A stretch of DNA of 19,894 nt, taken from Ramlibacter sp. (GTDB lineage: Bacteria > Pseudomonadota > Gammaproteobacteria > Burkholderiales > Burkholderiaceae_C). Below are positions 1 through 8,016 of the stretch, one piece after another; positions within the stretch are counted from its first letter, which is position 1, and every line of letters begins with the position of its first letter. Under the pieces are notes generated by a model, which saw only the letters and a list, made by a program, of their open reading frames with translations, was not told the DNA's origin and made no database searches. The translations under genes and the position numbers were made by a program. The stretch covers positions 1 through 19,894 of the forward strand of contig JAQGMT010000077.1 in assembly GCA_028292185.1 (NCBI GenBank). Direction: 5' to 3'.

Positions 1-2331
1 CGACAACAGCGCACCGCCCTCCCCCAGGTGGGTCTGCAATCCAAGCGGCAATTTCTGCAACACGCCACGCAGCCTGGCCGCGTCGAGCACCTCGCCCACA
101 TCCGCCACGGCGCCATCGGCGCTGGCATATCCCAGGTTCTCGAGGAACGGGCGGTTCCAGATCTGGATGGCGGGATCAACCCATGAGGTCTGCAGCCGCA
201 GCGCTTCCAACCGGTCGCCTGCATGGGGCGCGCCGTCGACGTTCAAGATCCCGCTGGCGAGCCGGTTCCAGCCCAGGAGTAGCGAGAGCAAAGTGGATTT
301 GCCGGCGCCCGAAGAGCCCACCACGGCGATGTGCTCGCCGGGACGGATCACGAGGTCGACGTCTTGCAAGATGGTCTGGCCCGACGCGACCACACTCCCG
401 CCCTCGATGGTCACCGAAACCGCGGCGCTCGCCGTGGCACCGTCGGCTGCGGGCTGCGCCGGCGCCACCGCATCGGAATCGCGATGGGCTGTGCTCTCGG
501 ACGGTGCGGACAGCGGCTCGAGCAGCCGCAGCAGCACGTTGCGCTGAGCGGGATATTGCTGCATGAGCCCGGTGAGCGACTGGCTGACCGCGGGCAGCTT
601 GAGCGCCCAGTAAACCAGCAGCAGGTCTGCGCCGGTTGCCGTGCCCGAACGCAGGAAGTGCGCGATCAGCAGCCACGCGGCAAGCCCGATGCAGATGAAG
701 GCCTGCACCCCGTTCGCCGCCAGCGACAGCCGCACCAGGCCGAGGCTGGAGCGCGCCCATTCGACCAGCAGGCTTTCGTGCTGGCGGCGCACCGCGGACT
801 CGGCGCCGTGCGTACGGATCGGCACCAGGCCCAGCAATGCGTCCAGGTAGAACACGTGCAGGGCGCCGGCGTGGTTGCGCACGCGCAAGTCGCGCTCGTT
901 GAGCAAGGGCTGCAGCGCCATGGGCACCACCAGAGCAATCAGCGCAATGGCGAATGCGATGGGCAGGCTGGCGGCGTCGATCAATGCGATGCCGATCATC
1001 GTGAACGTCAGGTCGAACAGCGCCTGCAGGAAGTGCAGGGCCAGCCCCGGAACCAGCCGCGTCAAGTGCATCCGGTGGCTGCGCTCGGCCATGTCGGAGA
1101 TGGGCCGGCTGTGGAAGTAGCGGTCGCTCAGATGCGGCAGCTTTTCCAGCAGCGCCATCCGAAGCCGCGCTTCGAGCTTGCGGCCGATGCGCACGACTTC
1201 GAAGGCAATCGGAAGCTCGATCACCAGGAGCAACGCGCCGAACAGCATCAGGGCGGTCGCCGCGCCGAAGCGCTGGCTCGGCAAGTTCAAGGCCCAGGCG
1301 ATGTCGAACAGCCCGCGGAACATCAGCATTTCGATCAGCACGGCGCCCGCCGCGATGCCCATCACGCCGACGAGCACCGCCAGGCTCAGCATGCCATCCA
1401 TCTTCAGCAGCGCCCAGATCCGGGCCGCGGGGTGCAGCGGCTGTTCACGCACGGCAGCGATCAGTTCGCGCGATCGCAGCGCTTCATCGGCTGGCGCCGC
1501 AGCCTCGGCGCTTTTTGCCGAGACCCGCACCAGGACCGCGCCGCGCAGCTTCAGTTGCAGCTTGCCATCGGGCCCGAGCATGTGCGCGAACACCGACCAG
1601 TACACGTCGGGAATGATGCGGAAAATATCTCCGGTGCTCTGATGCGTTTCTTCGAACAGGTAGCGCAATACCTTCATCGACTCCGGCCCGGCGCGCAGCC
1701 CGCCTGCTTCGACCACCGAGTTGATGAAGCGCACGGTGGCATCCAGCGCCCCCAGCCCGAACCACTTGGCATCGGCCAGTGCCGCTTCCACCAGCGAGTC
1801 GGCCTCCGCCGGTGAAGCACCGACCCGGGCCAGACGCACGCGCAAGGGCTTCAGGAAATCGTCCGACGCCGCCCAGTCGCGCCATTCCGCGGAGGGCACC
1901 TCGGTCTCGTGGCGGAACACTTCCTCGTCAAATTGGCGGCACGATATCCAGCGCCTGCCGATCGCCGGGTCCATCACCTGCAGCCAGGAGCCATGCCGGC
2001 GCCAGACCACGATGAAGTGGGTCGCGCCGTCCGCCTGGCGGACCACCACCACCGCGGGCAGCGCCGCGGCCTCATCGACGAACAGGTGATCGACCGGGAT
2101 CATCACTTGTTCGGCGTGCACACCCAGTTGGTTGGCCACCAGCTCGATCGCGTCGATGGACGTGCCGTCGACGTCGGTCTGGCAAGCCTCGCGCAGCCGG
2201 CCGTAGCTCACTGGCACGCCGAACCCTTCGAGTACGCACTTGAGCGAGGCCGGCCCGCAGTCCATTGCCGATGTCTGCACGACCTCCGGCACGAGCCAGC
2301 GCCGGCGGGCTTGCGCCGTCACCGCGCTCAT
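1..2331 (-). CDS. C39-peptidase ABC exporter of bacteriocin/RiPP type (C-terminus cut by window edge)
   Basis: Inner-membrane ABC exporter that would cleave the leader of a precursor peptide and export it. I translated 777 residues from the ATG at 2331; the frame is open to base 1. Residues 1-140 are a C39 cysteine peptidase with the full catalytic set: Gln19, Cys25 in MDCGPAS, His105 in GATHF and Asp121 in VMDPA. Transmembrane segments run from about 315 to 580. The Walker A motif GSSGAGKS is at 672-679, followed by a Q-loop region SWVDPAIQIWN typical of NHLP-type exporters. The window ends inside the sequence leading to the ABC signature, so Walker B is not seen. Residues 150-310 are an extra segment between peptidase and membrane domain, longer than usual for the family. 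The start overlaps the adaptor gene stop by 4 nt (ATGA), so the two are translationally coupled. The likely substrates are the two peptides at 7766 and 8052. Confidence 0.93.
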   Translation of the reverse strand, partial: MSAVTAQARRRWLVPEVVQTSAMDCGPASLKCVLEGFGVPVSYGRLREACQTDVDGTSIDAIELVANQLGVHAEQVMIPVDHLFVDEAAALPAVVVVRQADGATHFIVVWRRHGSWLQVMDPAIGRRWISCRQFDEEVFRHETEVPSAEWRDWAASDDFLKPLRVRLARVGASPAEADSLVEAALADAKWFGLGALDATVRFINSVVEAGGLRAGPESMKVLRYLFEETHQSTGDIFRIIPDVYWSVFAHMLGPDGKLQLKLRGAVLVRVSAKSAEAAAPADEALRSRELIAAVREQPLHPAARIWALLKMDGMLSLAVLVGVMGIAAGAVLIEMLMFRGLFDIAWALNLPSQRFGAATALMLFGALLLVIELPIAFEVVRIGRKLEARLRMALLEKLPHLSDRYFHSRPISDMAERSHRMHLTRLVPGLALHFLQALFDLTFTMIGIALIDAASLPIAFAIALIALVVPMALQPLLNERDLRVRNHAGALHVFYLDALLGLVPIRTHGAESAVRRQHESLLVEWARSSLGLVRLSLAANGVQAFICIGLAAWLLIAHFLRSGTATGADLLLVYWALKLPAVSQSLTGLMQQYPAQRNVLLRLLEPLSAPSESTAHRDSDAVAPAQPAADGATASAAVSVTIEGGSVVASGQTILQDVDLVIRPGEHIAVVGSSGAGKSTLLSLLLGWNRLASGILNVDGAPHAGDRLEALRLQTSWVDPAIQIWNRPFLENLGYASADGAVADVGEVLDAARLRGVLQKLPLGLQTHLGEGGALLS

Positions 2332-3530
2332 TGCGGTGCAGGCGCCGCGCCGCCCGTGCCCGTGCCGAGTGGCTGCAAAGGCGCGGTGCTGATCTGGCCG
2401 GCCGTGCGCAAGACCAGGATGGCCGGAGACGTCTTCTCGATACTCACTTCCACACTGCCGGGCAGACCGTGCTGCAAGGGGATGCGCGGCGCTGATTCAG
2501 CGGTGGGCTGGAACTCCACCCGCACCAGGTTGTCCTTGATCTCGGTGCCGACGCGGGTCACGGTGGCATTGATGGTGCCGAACTGGGCCCAGGGAAACGC
2601 ATCGAGGCGCAGGCGCGCCGGCTGCCCGGCATGAATGCGTCCGAGCACCGAGGCCGCAGCGAAGTCGGCCACGATGATGAGCCCGCCGCGCGGCACGATG
2701 GTTGCAAGTTTCTGGCCTTCCGCGACATACGCACCGGCGGAAAGCTGCGCGACGTCGCCGAGCGTCCCGCTCACCGGCGCGCGCACGATGTGCCGCTCGA
2801 TCTCCTGCTTCAGCCGGGCGATGGTGGCCTGCGTGGTGGCGGTGTCGCCTTCGAAAGCGACGATCGCCCGCGTGAGGTTCTCAATCTGCGCCTGCGCCTG
2901 GTAGGCGCGTGTCTGCGCGTCGGTTTCCATGCGCCGCACCTCCGAACCCGCGGCGTCGCGCGTCGCGCTCAGCTTCTGCGTCTCGGCGTGCGCGCGCGCT
3001 GCCTCGATCTGCGCCACTCCGCCAATGCGGCTTTCTTCCGTCAGGCGCCGCTCGTTCTCCCGGGCGAACTCCGCGGCGGCCGCCGCTTCATCACTGCGAA
3101 ACCGGGCCGACTGCGTTGCCGCCAGCGCGGATTGCTGGTCGCGCCCCTTGGCCTGCCCGAGCGACGCAATTTCCTTCCTGAGCGAAAGCACGCGCGGGGC
3201 GATGGCGGCCAGGCGCGCCTCTTCTTCGCGCAGGCGCAGCTTTTCGCTGCTGGCGTCGAGTTCGACCAGCACGTCGCCGGCGCGCACCTCCTGTCCCAGC
3301 GCGAGGGCGCTCGACACGATCTTGCTCGGCACGACGGCCGAGACACTGTGCGCGGATTGCTGGACCTCCAGCCGTGCACGGCGGGACACCTCGAACACGG
3401 TCACGGAACCGAAGAAGAACCAGGCCAGCCAGCCGGCCAGCAACAGCCCGCCCGCCAGCCAGGCCAGCAGCGCGAAGCGGGAGGTGTCGTTCGACAGCGA
3501 CCGCGTGGTGCGGCTGAAACGGGAGGCCAA
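2328..3530 (-). CDS. HlyD-family periplasmic adaptor (membrane fusion protein)
   Basis: 400-residue adaptor linking the C39 ABC exporter to an outer-membrane channel. One N-terminal membrane anchor lies at about 19-42 after a short Arg-rich cytoplasmic tail. A split biotinyl-lipoyl-like domain follows (about 62-92 and 245-280; the second half contains the typical VRAPVSGTL). Between them is a long Ala/Glu/Arg/Gln-rich coiled coil (about 95-240). A beta-barrel region and a Gly/Ala/Pro tail end the protein. The only plausible start is the TTG at 3530, 13 nt after the response-regulator stop, with GGGG about 10 nt upstream; no ATG or GTG lies close by in frame. It overlaps the ABC gene by 4 nt. 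The length is normal for the family. Family assignment is firm; the partner is inferred from context. Confidence 0.92.
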   Translation of the reverse strand: MASRFSRTTRSLSNDTSRFALLAWLAGGLLLAGWLAWFFFGSVTVFEVSRRARLEVQQSAHSVSAVVPSKIVSSALALGQEVRAGDVLVELDASSEKLRLREEEARLAAIAPRVLSLRKEIASLGQAKGRDQQSALAATQSARFRSDEAAAAAEFARENERRLTEESRIGGVAQIEAARAHAETQKLSATRDAAGSEVRRMETDAQTRAYQAQAQIENLTRAIVAFEGDTATTQATIARLKQEIERHIVRAPVSGTLGDVAQLSAGAYVAEGQKLATIVPRGGLIIVADFAAASVLGRIHAGQPARLRLDAFPWAQFGTINATVTRVGTEIKDNLVRVEFQPTAESAPRIPLQHGLPGSVEVSIEKTSPAILVLRTAGQISTAPLQPLGTGTGGAAPAPQ

Positions 3531-3543
3531 GCTGCGCCCCGGA

Positions 3544-4191
3544 CTATCGTTGCGCCGGGTCGCCGTGGCGATTGGCGACCAGGGCCGCTTCCACGCGGCT
3601 GCGCACCTGCAGCTTCTGCAGGATGTTGGTGACGTAGTGCTTCACCGTTTGCTCGGACAGGAAGATCTTCTCGCCGATCTCGCGGTTGGTCATGCCGTTG
3701 CCGATCAGCGAGAGGATGTTGCGCTCGCGTTCGGTCAGCTCCTGCAGCGGATCGGGCGCCTTGCCTTGCGTCAATGAGACCAGCATCTCTCCGGCGATCG
3801 ACTGCGACACGTACACCTCGCCCGCCGCCGCGGAGCGCACCACGCGCGCCAGTTCCTGCGCCGACACGCCCTTGAGCACGTAGGCGCGGGCGCCCGCCTT
3901 GAAGGCGGCCAGCAGCTTGTCCTTGTCGTCCGCCATGGTGAGCATCACGATGGCCGTCGCCGGGCAGGCAATGCTGACCTTTTCAGCGGTCACGATGCCG
4001 CTCCAGCCGGCCATGTTCACGTCCAGCAGGATCACGTCGGGCAGCAGCGTGCGGGCCAAGGCCAGCGCCTCTTCGCCAGACGAGGTTTCCGCCACCACGT
4101 TGAAGTCGGGCTCGCCCTGCAGCGCGGTCACCACCCCATGCCGAAAAAGCGGATGGTCGTCCACCACCAGGATGTTGATCCGATTAGGCAT
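3544..4191 (-). CDS. NarL/FixJ-type response regulator with LuxR HTH
   Basis: 215-residue two-component response regulator and DNA-binding transcription factor. The N-terminal receiver domain (about 5-120) has the acidic pair Asp11-Asp12, the phospho-acceptor Asp57 in LLDVNM and a Lys in the YVLKG motif. The C-terminal LuxR-type helix-turn-helix (about 150-208) carries LTERERNIL and the recognition region TNREIGEKIFLSEQTVKHY. The start ATG overlaps the end of the sensor-kinase gene by 8 nt, so the kinase is its cognate partner. The gene lies directly upstream of the adaptor and exporter genes. The inferred targets are the divergent promoter region at 5588-5799 and hence the peptide operon. 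All key residues are present. Confidence 0.95.
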   Translation of the reverse strand: MPNRINILVVDDHPLFRHGVVTALQGEPDFNVVAETSSGEEALALARTLLPDVILLDVNMAGWSGIVTAEKVSIACPATAIVMLTMADDKDKLLAAFKAGARAYVLKGVSAQELARVVRSAAAGEVYVSQSIAGEMLVSLTQGKAPDPLQELTERERNILSLIGNGMTNREIGEKIFLSEQTVKHYVTNILQKLQVRSRVEAALVANRHGDPAQR

Positions 4192-5587
4192 ATTCCACTT
4201 TCGACGAATCCAGGGGCAGCGAGGCGCGAATGGTCGTGCCCTTTCCCAGCCCGCTCACCAGCTCGAAGGTGCCGCCCAGCACCTCCACCCGCTCGCGCAT
4301 GCCGGCGAGCCCGAGCCGGCCTTTTTCCATGGCGGCAGGCAGGTCGAACCCAGGCCCGGCATCGATCACCTCGACCCGCAGCATGTGATGGTCGGTACTG
4401 AGGACCACGCGGCAAATGGCGGACTTCGCGTGCTTGAACGCGTTCGCCAACGACTCCTGCAGCAAGCGGTACAGCGTGATCTTGACCCGTACGGAGGCGT
4501 CCATGCGACCCAGCGAGCATTCGAGGCCGACCTTGGCGTTGGTCTTGCTTTCGTAATCGCGCACGACGCGTGCCGACAGTTGCTCCACCGTCAGGTGTTC
4601 GATGTCCGGCAACTGCAGGTCACCGGAAATGGCGCGCAGGTCGGTCATCGCCGCCTCCACCGCCGTTCGCACCGGTGCCAGGTTTTCAGCCAGCCACTTT
4701 TGTCCGTCGCAGCCGCACTCCCTGGTTTGGCTGACGCTCTTGAGCCGCATCAGCGCAAAGCCGAGGTCCTGCCCCGGCCCGTCATGGATATCGGCCGAGA
4801 TGCGCTGCAGGAAGTTCTCGTTCAATTCGGTGCCGCGCTCGGCCGCACGCTTGACACGCTGGTGCAGCACGGTGTTCTGCACGTTCAGCTCGGTCAGCTG
4901 CATCACCTTTTCGCTCAGGTCGTGCTGCTGCCGGTCGATGGTCTCGCTGCCGCGGCGCACCAGCACGAACAGCATCAGGTACATCAGCAGCATGGTCCCG
5001 GCGACGGTGAGCCAGCTGCGGCGCTGCGCGATGCCGGCTTCGTGGTCGATCTCCTGCGGTGACTGGTAGAACTCGGCCGCGGCGATCACCCGGCCCAGCC
5101 GGCTGCCGTGCAGCGGCGTGTAGGTTTCGATGACACGCCCCTGCGGACCGCCGTGTTCAGCCACTTCGGCGCCGCTGCGCTCGCTGATTTCCGAATTGAT
5201 ATCGCCGCGCAGCGCGTCCTCCAGGCCTTCATCCATCGGGAATTTCTTGCCGATCTGGCTGGCGTCGCTGCTGTAAAGCACGCGTCCGTCCGGCGCCCAG
5301 ATCTTGAGCGAGATGATTTTCTTGCCGAGCGGCGTGTTCGCCAGCAGGCTGGCAAGCTCGTTGCGGTCGGTCTCGGTGAGGTCCGGGGAATTGGCAAGAC
5401 TCTGCACGTGGGGCGCGACGAAGCTGTCCACGTAAAGGGCGGTCACGCCGCCGATCCTGTGGACGACGCTGTCCTCCACCTGCTCGCCGATCCACCACCC
5501 GATCACCAGGGTGCCGGCCAGCAGAATTGGGGAGCTCAGCAGCATGAATTGCTGGGCGAGCGAAAGACGCGGTAAGAATTTGTTCAT
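4184..5587 (-). CDS. NarX/DegS-type membrane sensor histidine kinase
   Basis: 467-residue sensor kinase. Two membrane segments (about 12-33 and 192-211) enclose a periplasmic sensor region of about 155 residues that contains an IWAPDGRVLYSS stretch typical of Cache/PAS-like folds. A predicted coiled coil follows, then a HisKA_3 dimerisation region with the phospho-acceptor His268 in ADIHDGPGQDLG. The catalytic domain has an N-box (LLQESLANAFKHAK), G1 (DAGPGFD) and a G2-like GLAGMRERV segment. A Cys-Gly-Cys at 291-293 sits between the H-box and the N-box. The ATG at 5587 opens towards the 212-bp intergenic region. The ligand cannot be read from the sequence; the neighbourhood makes the exported peptide or a redox or envelope cue plausible. 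Confidence 0.94.
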   Translation of the reverse strand: MNKFLPRLSLAQQFMLLSSPILLAGTLVIGWWIGEQVEDSVVHRIGGVTALYVDSFVAPHVQSLANSPDLTETDRNELASLLANTPLGKKIISLKIWAPDGRVLYSSDASQIGKKFPMDEGLEDALRGDINSEISERSGAEVAEHGGPQGRVIETYTPLHGSRLGRVIAAAEFYQSPQEIDHEAGIAQRRSWLTVAGTMLLMYLMLFVLVRRGSETIDRQQHDLSEKVMQLTELNVQNTVLHQRVKRAAERGTELNENFLQRISADIHDGPGQDLGFALMRLKSVSQTRECGCDGQKWLAENLAPVRTAVEAAMTDLRAISGDLQLPDIEHLTVEQLSARVVRDYESKTNAKVGLECSLGRMDASVRVKITLYRLLQESLANAFKHAKSAICRVVLSTDHHMLRVEVIDAGPGFDLPAAMEKGRLGLAGMRERVEVLGGTFELVSGLGKGTTIRASLPLDSSKVEYA

Positions 5588-5799
5588 GGTGAGAGATTGG
5601 CCTCAAGCGCGTTGCGCGCGACAGCCACTCGGCCGCAGGCCGCAAGCGGCGGGCGATCCCTTCTATCGGGCCCTTGACTGTACCAGCGGACTGAACAGTT
5701 GAACAGGCACCAAGGTGCCGAACATTTCCGACCTTCGGGCACCTAAAGCGCGCAGTTCGGAGCTGGGCGGCAAGCAGCGCGCCACCTACGATTCGTCCC
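5588..5799. promoter_or_regulatory. Divergent intergenic region with repeat cluster (candidate operator)
   Basis: This 212-bp region separates the sensor-kinase gene (minus) from the 641-residue gene (plus) and must hold both promoters. It contains a direct repeat TGAACAG at 5692-5698 and 5700-5706. This runs into the inverted repeat GGCACC-AA-GGTGCC at 5706-5719, then GAACA at 5720-5724, and a further GGCACC copy at 5738-5743. A TTGACT at 5674-5679 resembles a -35 box, but no convincing -10 box follows at 17 nt. The cluster is a candidate binding site for the adjacent LuxR-type regulator. This is inference; no consensus site for this regulator is known to me. Confidence 0.45.
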
Positions 5800-7725
5800 A
5801 TGTTGCAAAGCCCAGCCCCAACCACGATGACCGGCGTACTGGGTCAAGCCATGCAGGCCGTGGGAACGAAGGCTTCGGGATGCCCGATGCATGCGATGCC
5901 GCCGCAACCCCGCGGTCTGGACGCGGGGGACCAACTCGTCTTCCCGATGCACAAGCGGGTGATCACGCAATATTCGGTTGACCCCAGCGGCGCCCGAGAG
6001 TTGCACCTTTACTACGGCGACAAGGAAATCTCGTTTGATGAGCCTGAGCTGTTCGCGTTCGGCGAACAACTGGCGCGGCACTCGAGTTTTGTTGCGGTGT
6101 CGTCCACCACCTGGGGGCCCGGCTATGAGTGGACCAAGATGCAGGAGCTGCTCGAGCAGCTGATCGAACAAGGCATCTTGCGCCACGCCGATGAGGCCGG
6201 CCCCTCTGAAGATGCGAGCCGCCAGGCCGCGGGCGATCGCCCTTCACCGCTGCCCGCCGCCCTCACCACCACGGCGCGCAGCTGGTTCGAGTGCGAAGCC
6301 ATCACCAAAGAACTCACCGGCCAGGGGCTGGAGCTCGGCTACCTCGAGCTGATCGTGCCGGTCTTCCGCGTCGCGCACATGGCTCTGGATGCCGAAGGCC
6401 GGCAGGTCGGCGAAGCCAACGTCTATCCGCAGCCGCTGCGCCTGGACGTGCCCACACGGTGGCGCACCTGCATCTACGAAGGCAGCCGCTACCTGGACGC
6501 CAAGCCGATGAACGTGACGGCGCTCAAGGCCATGCGGGCCGACTGGGGCCAGATCATGGCCGCCCTGCTGCGCATCCGGGCCGCGTACCTGGAGCGGTTC
6601 CCGGCCGCCCGCAACGGGCTCACGCTCGGCGACATCGAGCGTCTGACCACGCTGGTGCTGGCGGTGCCCACCTATCAATTGATGCGGATGCAAGGCGGTG
6701 TTGCCAATGGCTCCCTGCATCCCGCGCTGTCATCGATGTTCCGGGTCACCGACGGACTGCGGACCGTCGCCCACCAGATGCTGTTCCTGCCGGTGAAGGA
6801 AGCCACCCTCTCGCCGGAATCGCTGATTACCAGCGCCGACCTCTACGAATACGCGGAGCGAAACCACTCGTTCCACTCCAGCCACGGCGTGTGCGCCGGG
6901 CCGAAGGCGATGATCGAGGAATTCCTGGCGGTCCTGGTGGACGGCAAGGGCATGGCTGAGGCTGCATCGGTGGTGCTCGACCCGGCCGTCGAAGCCGCGC
7001 TGGCGGACATGGATGCCGCCCTGGACTACGGCTTGTACGGCTTGCAGGCGTTCGCCGTGGTCTTCTCGCTCTGGCCCGTGATGACCCGCGCCTACACGCG
7101 CCTGTCGAACATCTCGCGCGCCTGGTCCGAAGAGCCGTCGGATACCGTCACGCGCCTCGGTGAGTACCTCCACGCCAAGATGGAAGTGCTCCAGAACGAG
7201 ACGCTGCACGCTACGGAAGAATGGCGTGTCAACCGCGAGCGGGTGTATGGCGACATCTATGAGCAGTGCGCCTTCGGACTCGGGCGGCCCGTGCAGGAGG
7301 AGCTGGCGCAGCGCATCGCGCCCAAGCCCACGGCGGCGCATGTCGCCACGGCAGATCGCCTGCGCAGGATCCTGCGGCGCAATTGCTACAGCCGCCCGCC
7401 GATGGACGACCACGACGCGGAGCAGCTGCTGCAGTGCCTGATGAATTTTTTCCTGCAGGCGCAGGCCATTGTCGCCCTCGGGTGCGACGTCCAGCAAAAC
7501 ATCAACTCTCTCCTGGGCCGGCCGGCGCCCTCGCGCCCGTTGCGCGCCAGCGACACCGACGTGCACGTGCTGTTGCAAGGCAATGAAGCACGCCGCCTGC
7601 CGCATCTGCTGGACGAGCTCGAGAGCCTGCTGGGTTTCCGGGTGGAAATCACCAGGGACAAGATCGAGATCACCGATGCCGCCGCGGCAACACAACCGAA
7701 TTTCCCGGCATGGGGCCGGCAATGA
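5800..7725 (+). CDS. Unrecognised 641-residue protein; candidate peptide maturation or immunity factor
   Basis: I do not recognise this protein. It is soluble-looking, mostly helical, with no signal peptide or clear membrane helix. Residues 60-130 alternate short strands and helices ending in EWTKMQELLEQLIEQGIL, which loosely resembles the winged-helix RiPP recognition element (PqqD-like) fold; this is a weak resemblance by eye. A His/Cys-rich stretch NHSFHSSHGVCAGP places His356, His359, His362 and Cys365 close together and could bind a metal. Another helical hydrophobic patch lies at about 400-440. The start may be ATG 5800 or ATG 5827; neither has a good ribosome site. It is the first gene of the plus-strand operon, directly upstream of the twin peptide genes and divergent from the exporter. 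That suggests a role in modifying, chaperoning or tolerating the peptides. Function is inference only. Confidence 0.85.
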   Translation: MLQSPAPTTMTGVLGQAMQAVGTKASGCPMHAMPPQPRGLDAGDQLVFPMHKRVITQYSVDPSGARELHLYYGDKEISFDEPELFAFGEQLARHSSFVAVSSTTWGPGYEWTKMQELLEQLIEQGILRHADEAGPSEDASRQAAGDRPSPLPAALTTTARSWFECEAITKELTGQGLELGYLELIVPVFRVAHMALDAEGRQVGEANVYPQPLRLDVPTRWRTCIYEGSRYLDAKPMNVTALKAMRADWGQIMAALLRIRAAYLERFPAARNGLTLGDIERLTTLVLAVPTYQLMRMQGGVANGSLHPALSSMFRVTDGLRTVAHQMLFLPVKEATLSPESLITSADLYEYAERNHSFHSSHGVCAGPKAMIEEFLAVLVDGKGMAEAASVVLDPAVEAALADMDAALDYGLYGLQAFAVVFSLWPVMTRAYTRLSNISRAWSEEPSDTVTRLGEYLHAKMEVLQNETLHATEEWRVNRERVYGDIYEQCAFGLGRPVQEELAQRIAPKPTAAHVATADRLRRILRRNCYSRPPMDDHDAEQLLQCLMNFFLQAQAIVALGCDVQQNINSLLGRPAPSRPLRASDTDVHVLLQGNEARRLPHLLDELESLLGFRVEITRDKIEITDAAAATQPNFPAWGRQ

Positions 7726-7727
7726 CA

Positions 7728-7752
7728 CCGCGCGAACAGCGCGGGATTTTTT
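7728..7752 (+). promoter_or_regulatory. Hairpin with T-tract before peptide gene 1 (attenuator or processing element)
   Basis: A perfect 6-bp stem CCGCGC/GCGCGG with loop GAACA spans 7728-7744, followed by GA and six T. It has the form of an intrinsic terminator for the upstream gene. However, the ribosome site AGAAAGAG (7753-7760) and peptide ATG (7766) follow at once, so complete termination would silence the peptides unless they have another promoter. A structurally equivalent hairpin precedes peptide gene 2. Confidence 0.7.
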
Positions 7753-7765
7753 AGAAAGAGCAGTC

Positions 7766-7939
7766 ATGAAGATCAAATCAAACGTTCGTGCAGGTTCCGG
7801 CAGCACCAACTCCGGCGGCGTCAACAGCAAGAGCAAGAGCGGCCTAAGCGTCGACAGCACCTCGGTGGATACCAGCGGCACGATCAACAACACGGTGAGC
7901 TTCTATGTGCCCCCCGTGAGCCGTTGCGTGGGCATCTAA
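7766..7939 (+). CDS. Small Ser/Thr-rich secreted peptide precursor, copy 1
   Basis: 57-residue peptide beginning MKIKSNVRAGSG and ending YVPPVSRCVGI. The basic N-terminus, Gly-rich stretch with a Gly17-Gly18 pair, Ser/Thr-rich middle (13 Ser in all) and conserved C-terminus with one Cys (Cys54) suit a precursor with a short leader cut by the C39 exporter. Possible cleavage points are after Gly18 or in the AGSG stretch (9-12); the canonical double-glycine leader pattern is not clear. It has no signal peptide. The ATG is preceded by the ribosome site AGAAAGAG at 5-nt spacing. It is 51/57 identical to copy 2 (differences at 13, 15, 33, 39, 45 and 46). It may be a bacteriocin-like peptide, a modified RiPP or a signal. 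I do not know a named family with this C-terminus. Confidence 0.9.
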   Translation: MKIKSNVRAGSGSTNSGGVNSKSKSGLSVDSTSVDTSGTINNTVSFYVPPVSRCVGI

Positions 7940-7956
7940 GCTCCGCGGCTGATTTC

Positions 7957-7983
7957 GGAGGGCCGGTGCTGCACCGGCCCTCC
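7957..7983 (+). terminator. Strong 12-bp hairpin after peptide gene 1
   Basis: Perfect GC-rich inverted repeat GGAGGGCCGGTG-CTG-CACCGGCCCTCC, 18 nt after the stop codon of peptide gene 1. It is followed by ATTGCATTT, which lacks a solid T-run. It may be a leaky terminator or a 3'-stabilising hairpin that lowers transcription into copy 2. A small alternative stem CTCCG/CGGAG (7941-7960) overlaps its left arm. Confidence 0.6.
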
Positions 7984-8016
7984 ATTGCATTTGCCGGCAA
8001 TTGGGCCGGCAATATC

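Noticed and set aside
331..1815. 494-codon open frame on the plus strand
   Set aside because: It is antisense to the C39 exporter, whose frame has intact catalytic motifs. The product is rich in Gln/His/Arg and has no domain, typical of GC-rich shadow frames.
5800..7725. Possible LanM- or YcaO-like modification enzyme
   Set aside because: None of the known LanC zinc ligands or YcaO ATP motifs could be found, so no such name is given.
7469..7765. N-terminal extension of peptide copy 1
   Set aside because: It overlaps the 641-residue gene in another frame; the ATG at 7766 has its own ribosome site and matches copy 2.
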